Shown piece by piece: positions 25,205 through 34,210 of a DNA stretch of 64,000 bases (its first letter is position 1; each line of letters starts with the position of its first letter). Position numbers and translations under genes: made by a program. The notes below the pieces were generated by a model. The model saw only the letters and a program-made list of their open reading frames with translations. It made no database searches and was not told the origin of the DNA. Source of the stretch: Entophlyctis helioformis (lineage: Eukaryota; Chytridiomycota; Chytridiomycetes; Chytridiales; Chytriomycetaceae); contig JAHLKH010000017.1 in assembly GCA_025526915.1 (NCBI GenBank), forward strand, positions 150,070 through 214,069, given 5' to 3'.

Positions 25205-26226
25205 CTGGCCCTGCCCTGCCGTGTGTGACGCAAAGCCTGCACACGCACAGGCGACGCACTCGCCCAAGCGTGCACCCGGGCCTCTGGCCCCTTTCTGCGT
25301 GCACCCGGACCGCAGGCCACACCGCAGACTCCACGACGTGTCCGACTACGGGTTCCACAGTAGGCTCCACAACAGACTCCACAGCAGACTCCACAACTGG
25401 CTCCACAACTGGCTCTGCATCACGGCCCCCTCGCTCCACAGCCGCCACAGAGCCTGCGCACAGCCGTCGCACAGACCGAGGAGGCCAGGCGTGTGGCGAT
25501 GCCGTGCAGCCAGTCGCTCGGCCACGTGCACCGACGCCGGCATCGCAGTCGCGACCTCCACGCACTGGCCCGCTGGCTGTGTCACACAGAGTCACGCTCG
25601 GTGACTCTGTGTTTTCCCCGCTGCTGGGTTCGTGCCAGACGACTCGCGCAGCGATCCAAATGCAAAACGGAGCAAACACGGAGCAAAGTCGGGGTATGTG
25701 CGCCTCACGCTATGGCGTGATCCCCAGCTCCACGTCTGATCCCTTGCATCGGCGTGCGCATCGGTCTGCGCATCGGCATGCCAATCCTTGGCGATTCTGC
25801 CTCATTCCTGCCTGTGTTTGCCGCCCGCCTCAGTTGCCCCCTGAACGGCCAACGTCTTTGCCCAACCGCCAGCTCCGACGCTCACCCTCTTCCTGGCCCT
25901 CTTCCTGGACAAACTCGGCCCAGACCGCAAGCCCAGACAGCCATTGTAGGTGATGCCGCTTGCCTGGTTCGTGATGCCGCTTGCCGTCGACGCCGCACTC
26001 GTTGTGGATGCCGCATCTACTTTCGACGTCGTGCGAACGCTTGCTCTGTGGACCCATCCTCGGCACTGTGCTGCCGGTGCAGCGTCCAGCATGAGCACTG
26101 TCAGTATCCCTGCCTGCCTGCCTGCCTGGCTTTGGTGGTCATCATCACCAGGCCGCCATCACCTGTATCCAAACTCACCGCACCGACCCTCTGGCTGTTC
26201 CCCTGTTGCTGGCTGCAGCGGCGCAG
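25205..26226. repeat. Intergenic, degenerate 12-bp tandem repeat
   Basis: No gene recognised. Around 25335-25425 there are six or seven degenerate copies of a CTCCACAACTGG/CTCCACAGCAGA 12-mer. The remainder is C-rich unique sequence and probably holds the promoters of the divergent MIT gene and the downstream plus-strand gene. Confidence 0.6.
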
Positions 26227-27323
26227 ATGGCAGACAGCGTCGCAAAGCCCCGTCCGGCGTACAACACACACAAGGTATGGCCTGTCGGTGTGCCGCTCGG
26301 CAGCTTCACGGCCGACGTCGCCCGGACCTTGTCTTTGTGCCTGCACATCGTCTTGTGAGCGACCTCCGCGACCTCCGCGACCTTCCGTCACCACAAAGTG
26401 ATCGACTGACACGCTGGTTGTCACGACCCCGCGTCTGTGATGCATCGCCGGCTCAGCTGGCGGCCAGGCTGAAGTCGCGGCTGAGGATCGCCCTCGCCAC
26501 CTTGGCCCGCCCAGCGAATGACAACCCCAAACCGACCTCCGGCACCGATGCATGGCCGTCGGTCGTTTGTGCAGCTGGCACAATCTCGCCGCTGGCCGCC
26601 CACACAAGCAGCACTTGCTGTTCGTCGGCCAAGTACGGCTTGCCCGTTCAACACAGTGATGGTAACAGCAGCATCGCCGACTCCTGCGCCAGGCTCGCTG
26701 CCCACATGTGCTCGGAACCATCCATACCAGCTCCAATGGCATACGCTTCTTCGTCGCCATCCGCATCAAGCACAGCATCACCATCGACTGCACCTTGGCA
26801 GTACGAGAGAGGCTCTTCAAGGCAAGACATGCGTCCATCCAATCCCTCGCCTTGCACGACTTTGTCTCTGCCCTTCAAGGAGCCTGCAAAGCCGCCCATC
26901 ATCAGCGGCTCCCGATCGGACCGCGGACGAGTCTCCAAACCACCGCGGCCACAGTCCAGGCCGTCCCCGTCCGCATTTCACCTGCCACACACCTCCAACT
27001 CTTGTCCATCACCAAGTGCTGCGTTCACGGCACAATCCTCCCTGTTCCAGCCATCGTCTCTCTTGTCTCCGTCTTTGCCCAACACAGCGCCTAGTCCCAC
27101 CACATATGCGCCATCCCCATCTCCTTGTTCTTTGGCACAGTGCTCGTCTGCACCAGAAACACTCAACAGCCCATCTGCGCCTCTCTGCTCTGAGCCAGCT
27201 CTTGCTCTGCCGGCATCAGCCATCGATCCGACCAAAAGTGCCTCGCCGCCAAGGATCATGCTGCTGTCGGCCGTCGTCGAAGGCGTGCCGGACTTGATGG
27301 GCGATGACCAGTCACTCCAATAA
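26227..27323 (+). CDS. Ser/Pro-rich protein with possible Whi5/Nrm1-like motif
   Basis: Predicted two-exon gene: exon 1 26227-26274 encodes MADSVAKPRPAYNTHK and exon 2 26457-27323 continues in phase (304 aa). The junction yields THKLAARLKSRLRIALATLA, which resembles the short GTB/Whi5 motif (K-L-x-x-RL-x-x-RL-x-x-A) of fungal G1/S repressors. The resemblance is weak and short. The rest is Ser/Pro/Ala-rich and probably disordered, ending VVEGVPDLMGDDQSLQ. The intron carries three GACCTCCGC units, like other introns here. Whi5-type repressors bind SBF/MBF; that role is only a hypothesis. The open frame, splice signals and phase support a gene more strongly than they support the function. Confidence 0.4.
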
Positions 27324-27723
27324 ACCCGTCCAGTCTCGATAGCTGTCTCTTTCACTGCGTCGCTCCTGCATCGTTGCCCAGAAACGTGTGTCGTCCTCGC
27401 GCTACGCTGACCAGAAACTTGGCTGTCCTCCACCAACAAATTCGCCACCTGATTCGCGTCAGCGCTCTGCACGCGCACTTGCCCTCACTCCTGGAAACCG
27501 CGTCTTGCGTCGGAAGGAATGGTGGTGTCGTCGGTCCGCCTGCACCCAGTTGACGGGCCCACGACACCACCATCACATTCCACGCTCGTTCCGCCGGTTG
27601 CGGCTGTCACGACACCTCCGTTCGGCCTCGCCGTCGTGTGTCAGCCCCTGCCTTGGCTCTATCGCCATCACCAGACTTGCCCGCCGTCTTTCTCTGAGCC
27701 CTCCGAACCAAACCCTGCCTGCT
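27324..27723. other. Intergenic, nothing recognised
   Basis: C-rich, unique sequence between two plus-strand low-complexity genes. No TATA box, RNA gene or conserved coding signal was seen; presumably leader and promoter of the next gene. Confidence 0.4.
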
Positions 27724-28572
27724 ATGACGCCGGACACTAACCGCTGGAGCGAACCGGAGGCCAAGGTCGGTGCCCGCCCCCAGTCACACGCACAGCGCCT
27801 CCCGCCGCCGCCGCCGCCGCCACAACACCAACACCAATACCAATACCAGCAACGACACCACCAGCAGCAGCAGCAGCAGCAACGCCAACAACAACAGCAG
27901 CCGAAAGGAGGGCGTGTGCGCAACAGCAGCCAGAACCAAAGGGCAGATGGTCTGCACCAGCAGCGCCAGCATTACTCCGCGCAGCACATCCAGCTGGTGA
28001 GTAGCTCCAAAGCACACAACCCGTCCCATGCACCTTCGCCATGCACCTTTGAACCCCTGCCCTTGCACTCCGCTGGCTGTCGGCCGTTTACCGCCGCTCT
28101 GCCTCCACGTCCTGCTCCTCTTCCTGCTGACATCCATCTGGCTCGCTGGCTGGCTCGCTGGCTGACAACATCGCTTGCCGCATCCGTCTTGCCATCGATG
28201 CCATCGGTTGTGCCATCGATACCGTGCATCTGCGCACTTGCAACAAAGCTGGCCCAAAGGATGAGCAGTCGCCTGCAGCAGGCCCATGCGGCTCTTGTTC
28301 TCTCTCGCAAGGCGTGCCCCCCAACGTCGCTGGCGGCATCGTGTGCGTCAGTGTCGACTGCTCGTTCTATCGATCCGTTTGCACAAGGTGTGTTGGTCAG
28401 CCCCGTGTGCCTATGCGGGCTCTCCAGATCGGGGCCTGTGGTCACCGTGTCGTGTCTGAACTCGAGAGCATGGACTGATGGTATCAATTTTGACGCTTGG
28501 TCGACGTTGACACAGCCCATCTCGGCTGCCATTCTGGCGACACGGCACGGGCTCACCTGGCGTCTAGGCTGA
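27724..28572 (+). CDS. Hypothetical Gln-rich protein
   Basis: Not recognised. From ATG 27724 the frame reads MTPDTNRWSEPEAKVG, then a Pro run and a His/Gln/Tyr-rich tract, to QHYSAQHIQL at 27996. A consensus donor (CAGCTG|GTGAGTAGC) follows, so the real protein may splice there. The frame nevertheless stays open to the TAG/TGA at 28572 (282 aa if unspliced). The downstream part contains a TGGCTCGC-type repeat that looks intronic. Low-complexity composition and absence of homology leave function open. Confidence 0.35.
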   Translation: MTPDTNRWSEPEAKVGARPQSHAQRLPPPPPPPQHQHQYQYQQRHHQQQQQQQRQQQQQPKGGRVRNSSQNQRADGLHQQRQHYSAQHIQLVSSSKAHNPSHAPSPCTFEPLPLHSAGCRPFTAALPPRPAPLPADIHLARWLARWLTTSLAASVLPSMPSVVPSIPCICALATKLAQRMSSRLQQAHAALVLSRKACPPTSLAASCASVSTARSIDPFAQGVLVSPVCLCGLSRSGPVVTVSCLNSRAWTDGINFDAWSTLTQPISAAILATRHGLTWRLG

Positions 28573-28913
28573 CTCATCACGCAACCGAGTCAACGACGGA
28601 CGGCAGGGAAGATCAGCCCATGGCGATTTGCATGATTGCCGCTATGGCTCGCTTTGAGTCACGATGCCATCGCCCAGCCGTCCCCGAGATAGCAGCTGCA
28701 GCCAATGGACGGCCCTCATGTGTTCCCCATGATCGGCCAATCTGGGACTGCCCTCCCACCCTTTCGTCAGAGCAGCGACCGAGCTGTGCGTCACCATGCG
28801 TGCCCTGCCCACTTCCTGCGCTTATAAGCCGACCCAGTCAGCCCTCTGTTGTGCAAGTCGCACAGTTGCCCGAGTCAGTCCATCACCGCCCATCTCTGCC
28901 AAGCCTGTGCACA
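28573..28913 (+). promoter_or_regulatory. Promoter region with TATA box of the 28.9-kb gene
   Basis: A TATAAG box at 28823-28828 lies 91 bp before the ATG at 28914, and the intervening sequence is C/T-rich and free of other ATGs. This is one of two convincing TATA boxes in the window. Confidence 0.45.
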
Positions 28914-30050
28914 ATGTTTCCGCTCAGTGATCACGGCGGCCGCATACCCGGTACGCTCTGCACCTCTCCAAGAGCGTTCAAGATAGCGTCCACGCCGCAG
29001 CCATCCTCGTCTCGCAGCCTGCCGCCGCCGTTGCCTGAACAGCCCATGCATGATCCAACGAGCACATATGCAGTGGCAGCATACTTGTCGGCTCCATCTG
29101 CCGCATCGACTGCTGCCCCTGCCCAGTCCACGCCTATAGAGATATCTCAGTATTCACACGCACACGCACGTACACACCGCCACGCCGACTCGCTGGCTCC
29201 CGTGCAAGCTTATACAGCCCCGGCAGTTGCTTCTACCACGGCTTCGTTGACCGCTTCTTCTTCGTCATCGGCACCATTGACTGGCTCGTACCACCTCCTG
29301 GTCGGCCCCGCATCGAAGCATCGCCATGCTACTCCTGACTGCTCTCGTACCGTTATGCCCCAGTCGCGGCTCTCGGCATCCATTCCCTCCCACGACGCTC
29401 CCCTGCCGCTTTCTGTCGCGTCAATGCATGGCAGGCCAGCTTGCAGCCATGCCGCATTGTCGTGTAAACCCTTACCCATGCCAGCCATGGCCTTAACTCC
29501 CTCACTCTCGCCGTCTGATCGGTCGGTGCCCGTGCCGTTGTCATCCAGTCTTGCGCTTGCGCTGGCCTCGGCAGCACTGCCGTCCACTTCGCTGCTGGCA
29601 TCCACTCGGCTGTCTACCGAGGGCCCGCACCAACGCAAAGTTGCACGCATTGGCATGGACAGCGACGTTCCCGCCACTCGGCCGCGCCATGGCCAAGGTT
29701 ACAGCGACGGACGCGTGGCTGTTGTGGCCCCGTATGCTGCACACATAACCAGCCGTGCGCACCAGCGTCTGCCGTGTGCCTCGTCGCTCGTCCTGGCATC
29801 CGATGACCGCTCCTCGGCAGCTCCATACGCCCATCGTGCAAGTCGCCTTGCAACTTCCGACACCCTGCCACCGGCACCAATGTCGACCGATCAGACGCCA
29901 CCATCACCGGCAGTGTCTGCAATCACCGCAGCATCCGAGCGACGAGCCAGGAGGCAGCGGACCGTTGCACGAGACTGCACGCTCGAGTCGTTCCAACCCG
30001 GCTGCCATCCTGACTGGATGTGCACAGACCCGTTCCTCTCGGACCTTTAG
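28914..30050 (+). CDS. Hypothetical Ser/Pro/Ala/His-rich protein
   Basis: Not recognised. A 378-aa single open frame begins MFPLSDHGGRIPGTLC and ends FQPGCHPDWMCTDPFLSDL. Composition is Ser, Pro, Ala and His with no globular segment, membrane helix or zinc motif. A basic patch (ERRARRQRTVARD) near the C-terminus could be a nuclear localisation signal; the acidic/aromatic tail could be a short interaction motif. The TATA box upstream and the unusually long stop-free frame support coding. It forms a cluster with the two preceding low-complexity genes on the same strand. Confidence 0.5.
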   Translation: MFPLSDHGGRIPGTLCTSPRAFKIASTPQPSSSRSLPPPLPEQPMHDPTSTYAVAAYLSAPSAASTAAPAQSTPIEISQYSHAHARTHRHADSLAPVQAYTAPAVASTTASLTASSSSSAPLTGSYHLLVGPASKHRHATPDCSRTVMPQSRLSASIPSHDAPLPLSVASMHGRPACSHAALSCKPLPMPAMALTPSLSPSDRSVPVPLSSSLALALASAALPSTSLLASTRLSTEGPHQRKVARIGMDSDVPATRPRHGQGYSDGRVAVVAPYAAHITSRAHQRLPCASSLVLASDDRSSAAPYAHRASRLATSDTLPPAPMSTDQTPPSPAVSAITAASERRARRQRTVARDCTLESFQPGCHPDWMCTDPFLSDL

Positions 30051-30428
30051 CCCCTCCTCCTCCTTCATATCCTTCATGTGTGTCCTCTCATCACTTGCAT
30101 ACCTTCCGGCTCTCTGATCTCACTAAATGCCGCCTTCCTCGGTTGCATGGTGTCTTGCCGATGATCGTGTTCAGCCAATGCAACGCCGTCCGAGACGTTT
30201 GGCCGCAACAGGCTGACAGGCAGGCAGTCAGTCAGTCATGCACACAGGCAGATGAACAGACACGGACGCCTGTGTCGAGTGAGTCGCAAAATCCCCCGCA
30301 GATTGCCTCCAGGTCACGCGCGTGTCGTGTCTGGCCGCGTGAGCGGCATTTCGGTCAGCTGTGGTCGCAGCTCACTTTCCTCGGCGAGTTAACAGAGCAG
30401 CCCGGAACAGCAACTGCACGTCTGCACC
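30051..30428. other. Intergenic, promoter of carrier gene
   Basis: Holds the CT-rich 3' trailer of the previous gene and the leader of the carrier gene, with a CAGGCAGTCAGTCAGTC short repeat near 30220-30240. No RNA gene seen. Confidence 0.4.
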
Positions 30429-32283
30429 ATGTCGACACCGCACAGCACTCCCCTGCACAATGCCGGATACCCGTACCCGGCCATCCTGCCTGCGGCGGCC
30501 GAATCGTCGTCCCTTGCTGCCCACTCGACGAAGAAGAGGTGCGTTCAAGGCCGAGCGTGCGGCCTTGTGCAAACAAGCATCGGCGGTTTTGTTCGGCTGT
30601 CTGCGTTGCACTGGCTGCGTTGCTCTGGCTGCGTTGCTCTGGCTGCGTTGCTCTGGCTGCGTTGCTGACCCAGCCTGGCGTACCTTGTCCTGTCCACAGC
30701 AGCGGCCTCGGCACCAAGCTCGTCTGCGGCGCCATTGCAGGTGTTATCGGCACGACGCTGTGAGTGCATTCGTTTGCCTAGTTCCCGGCCGGCCCTGTTC
30801 GTCGGCCGCTCTGTCTGTGCTTGGATGCGCGCCTCCCTTTCACTCGCTGCGCTCGCTTGTGTTTGCACCACCCCACATGACTCGTGGGTGCTGACTCATC
30901 TCCCTGTACTGGCCTGATCGTGCAGTATCTTCCCGCTCGGTGAGTCGGTCTGCACTGCTGTTGGTCATGGACGCTCAGTGGCGTGCACATCGTGGCACTG
31001 ACACTGACACTGACACTGGCATCGCGACTAGATATCGTCAAGACGAGACTGCAGACACAGCGCATTGGCCCAAATGGCCCGCAGTACCGTGGCATGTACG
31101 ACTGGCCTGATCTGTCTGCTGCGCTCGCCGCCGACACCCATCTCTCGACTGACGGGCGTGCATGGCATGCGTAGTGTGGATTGCGCAAGACAGATTGTTG
31201 CCCAGGGCGGCCTGCGCGGACTGTACCAAGGCTTGATCCCCAACCTGATCGGCATCTGCCCTGAAAAGGCCATCAAGGTATCCCCCAAAACACGCATATA
31301 TCTTTCTTGCTGAGATGCCCTCGCAGTCTAACATGCATGTGCGCAGCTGGCTGTCAACGACTACTCGCGCGAATTCTGGGGCCGCAGACTCGGTGTCCAT
31401 CCCGACCATCTCCCCGTCTTCTACGGTCTGGTAAGTCTCTGTTGTTTTTGCCGAACCGCATATGCGTCGACTGGCCCAGTGGCTGACCACGGCTCTGCAG
31501 ATCTCTGGTGCAACTGCCGGTTTCTGCCAGGTCGTTGCAACCAACCCCATGGAGATTGTCAAGATCCAGATGCAACTAGCAACAGCTGCTCCGGCAGCTC
31601 CTGGTGCTCCAGCCGCACCCAAGCTCTCTGCCATGTCCATTGTGCGCTCTCTCGGCCTGCGCGGCTTGTACCGCGGCACCACTGCCACCCTCTGTCGCGA
31701 CGTTCCCTTTTCATTCGTGTTCTTCCCCATGGTGTCGATTCTCAAGGCTGCGCTCACGCCTGCGCCTGCACCGGGCATGCACCCATCGACGGTCGAAGTG
31801 CCGTTTGCGTCCGTGTTTGGCAGTGGCATTGTGTCGGGTGCGATTGCGGCCGCTGCTGTGACACCCATGGATGTCGTCAAGACGCGGTTGCAGGCTGGAT
31901 CGCGTGGCGGTGCCAAGGTCTACAAGGGCATGCTGCACTGCTACCAGTACGTCTGCTGCATTTGCTGCTGCCCAACCGTTGTGCGTTGCGTGTGTGGGGA
32001 TCCTGACTGTTGATGGCGTGTACAGGGATATCATCAAGACCGAGGGTGTGCATGCGCTGTTCAAGGGCGTCGTGCCGCGTGTCATGATTGTGTCGGTGAG
32101 TGCATGCTTGCCATCATGGCACACTGTTCAGCATGCGCCTTGCACGCAATAGAGTCGACACGGCTGACAAACTGACACGACCGACATGAACAGCCGCTGT
32201 TTGCCATCACGGTGCTCATCTACGAGTTCCAGCAGCGCTACATCAGCAAGCTGGTCACTCCCACAGAGTCTGACCTGGCATAG
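30429..32283 (+). CDS. Mitochondrial glutamate carrier (SLC25A18/A22-like)
   Basis: Inner-membrane transporter of the SLC25 family, closest to glutamate/H+ symporters. All three carrier repeats are present with their signature: PLDIVKTRLQTQRIGPNGPQ, PMEIVKIQMQ and PMDVVKTRLQ. Other matches are LVCGAIAGVIGTT, GLIPNLIGICPEKAIKLAVN, GLYRGTTATLCRDVPFSFVF and GVVPRVMIV. About seven exons. The ATG at 30429 gives a short Ser/Pro N-terminus without EF-hands, so it is a short glutamate-carrier type rather than an aralar-type aspartate/glutamate carrier. The stop is TAG 32281-32283. Introns carry CTGCGTTGCTCTGG and CTGACA tandem repeats (about 30602-30665, 31000-31018). Confidence 0.9.
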
Positions 32284-32459
32284 CTGTTATCTATTACGGG
32301 ATGCGGTGTCCGTGTGTTTCCCTGCCGTCCAATCCAATCCAACCAATACACTCTCTGTCAGTCCCCGACACGCAATGCGTGGCTGTCGAGTGTCGTCCGC
32401 TTCGTGACGCGTCGGCCGCGACTGCTTCGCCCGGCAACAACAAACCCTCCAGGCGGCAG

Positions 32460-32570
32460 ACGGACAGACAGACGCAACCAACCAGCCAGCCAGCCAGCCA
32501 GCCACAGGACAGCTACCGGACAGCCAACCCGCCAGACAGCCAGACGTACACACAGACAGACACACAACCG
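32460..32570. repeat. CAGC/CAGA tetranucleotide repeats in ropporin-like leader
   Basis: A CAGC run (about 32478-32502) and CAGA-type units flank each other just upstream of the ropporin-like ATG. Together with the carrier 3' end they fill the 295-bp gap. Confidence 0.7.
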
Positions 32571-32578
32571 ACCGAGCC

Positions 32579-33975
32579 ATGGCCGAATCGCTCTTCTCTG
32601 CCGAGCAGATCAAGATCCCCGCCGACCTGCCCGAGATCCTCAAGAACTACGCAAAGTTTGTTATCAAGCAGCAGCCGCCCGACATCCTTGCCAGCTCGGC
32701 AGAGTGAGTGCTCCCACTCCCACTCCCCCTCTCTGTCAGCCTGTCTCTTGGCGTCTCGTCTGTCTGCTGACTGCCAGCTCCCGCTGCTTCAACTGCTTCA
32801 ACTGCTTCAACCGCCGCGTTCGCTCGCTCGCTCGCTCGTTTGTTTGTTGTTGCTGCGTCTGTCTGCGGATCCGCCCGCGTGGTCGGTCCATCACTTGCCC
32901 ATGTCTCCAATGGGCGTGCGACCCTCCCAGATACTTTGCTCGTCTCGCCAAGCAACGAACACAGGCCAATGGCGGCAAGCGGCTGTCCAACATGCAGCTC
33001 GAGGCGTTCTACAACATGGTGAGCCGATGTTTTGCACACCCTCGCATGCGTTGCTGATGACGGTGGCTGGCGTGGCTGGCGTGGCTGACGGTCGGATGGA
33101 TGCGGGTGCCAGTTTGCGTCGGCTGCTGATCGCGGGAGCGTGACTCGCAAGGACATTGACGATGCCGCTGCGTCTGCCAACATCTCGCAGGCCCAGATCC
33201 AAGACATCCTCACGTGCGTGTCTGGGACTGCACGCTGAGATGCTCCCCTCCCTCCCTGTGGTGTGCGACTTACCTTTTGATACCTTGCGCCGTTGGTGGC
33301 TGCGCTGTGTACGCTTATCCGAAATGCAGGCTGGGCGGATGGTCGACCGACCGCGTTCCATGGCTCAAGTTCTGGGCGTTCCTCTGTGCTTCCGCTGCTG
33401 GTGTAAGCCATGGCCGGCAGCTCCCTGCTTGACGCATTCATCCAACTGACAGCCGTGGCGTGGCGTGGCGTGGCGTGGCTCGAATGACCTCAAAGACGCT
33501 TATTGCGACGGTCGAGCTCGTGTGCGAAATCATTGGCGACAATGGCCGGATCTCGGTGCCGTTCATTGAAGAGATCTTTAGCTTCTTGGCTGGACAGGAC
33601 CGGTCTGTCGATGCCATTGCCACGGCCAATGTCGTGCGCGCGCTGCAAAACCTGACGCCGTGAGTATCGCTGGACTGGCCTCGACTGTCCTCGACTGGCG
33701 ATGAGGCTTGAACTGACGTGGCGTGCAGTAAGGAGCACAATGTGACGGCGCTTCTCGAGCTCATCAAGAGCGAGTTTAGTGGTGCTGGCAGCGGCAGCAA
33801 TCAGGATTCAGGCGAGTACGCCGGCGATGCAGGCTCAGGCGGCCATGAGGCGGCTCATCACGGCGACTCGTACGACGCACATGGGCAAGATGGCGCAGCA
33901 TCCATGGACGACTCGCCCGCACAAGCAGAGCCTGCCCACGACGCGCTTATGGAAGAGACTGACGAGCAAGCGTAG
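32579..33975 (+). CDS. Ropporin-1-like protein (radial spoke RSP11-type)
   Basis: Flagellar axoneme protein with an N-terminal RIIa dimerisation/docking domain that binds AKAP-like spoke proteins. The start MAESLFSAEQIKIPADLPEI continues LKNYAKFVIKQQPPDILASS, and after an in-phase splice reaches AEYFARLAKQ. These match ropporin/ROPN1L closely. The C-terminal ropporin region is also present: WLKFWAFLCASAAG, LIATVELVCEIIGDNGRISV, PFIEEIFSFLAG, VVRALQNLTP. An acidic Gly/Ser tail follows. Five or six exons; some 3' splice choices (near 33135-33160 and 33470-33490) are uncertain. Fungi without flagella lack this family, so it is strong evidence for a zoosporic organism. Confidence 0.85.
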
Positions 33976-34210
33976 ATCGGGCCATCCATTCTTTCGCCTC
34001 ACGTTCACTGTCAGTCTTTCGATCTCTCCCACACACACTCTCTCTCTTTTGCGTACAATGCTCGTTTGTGTCTCGTCTCGCCTTTGTCTGCTGGACGCTC
34101 GCCTGTCCATTCGTACAAAGCATCATGCCCTATCCCCCACCCCTCAATCGCCATCACATAAACGGACGTTCTCTAGCCAATACACTCCCATTTATTCGTC
34201 CGGCAAGATA

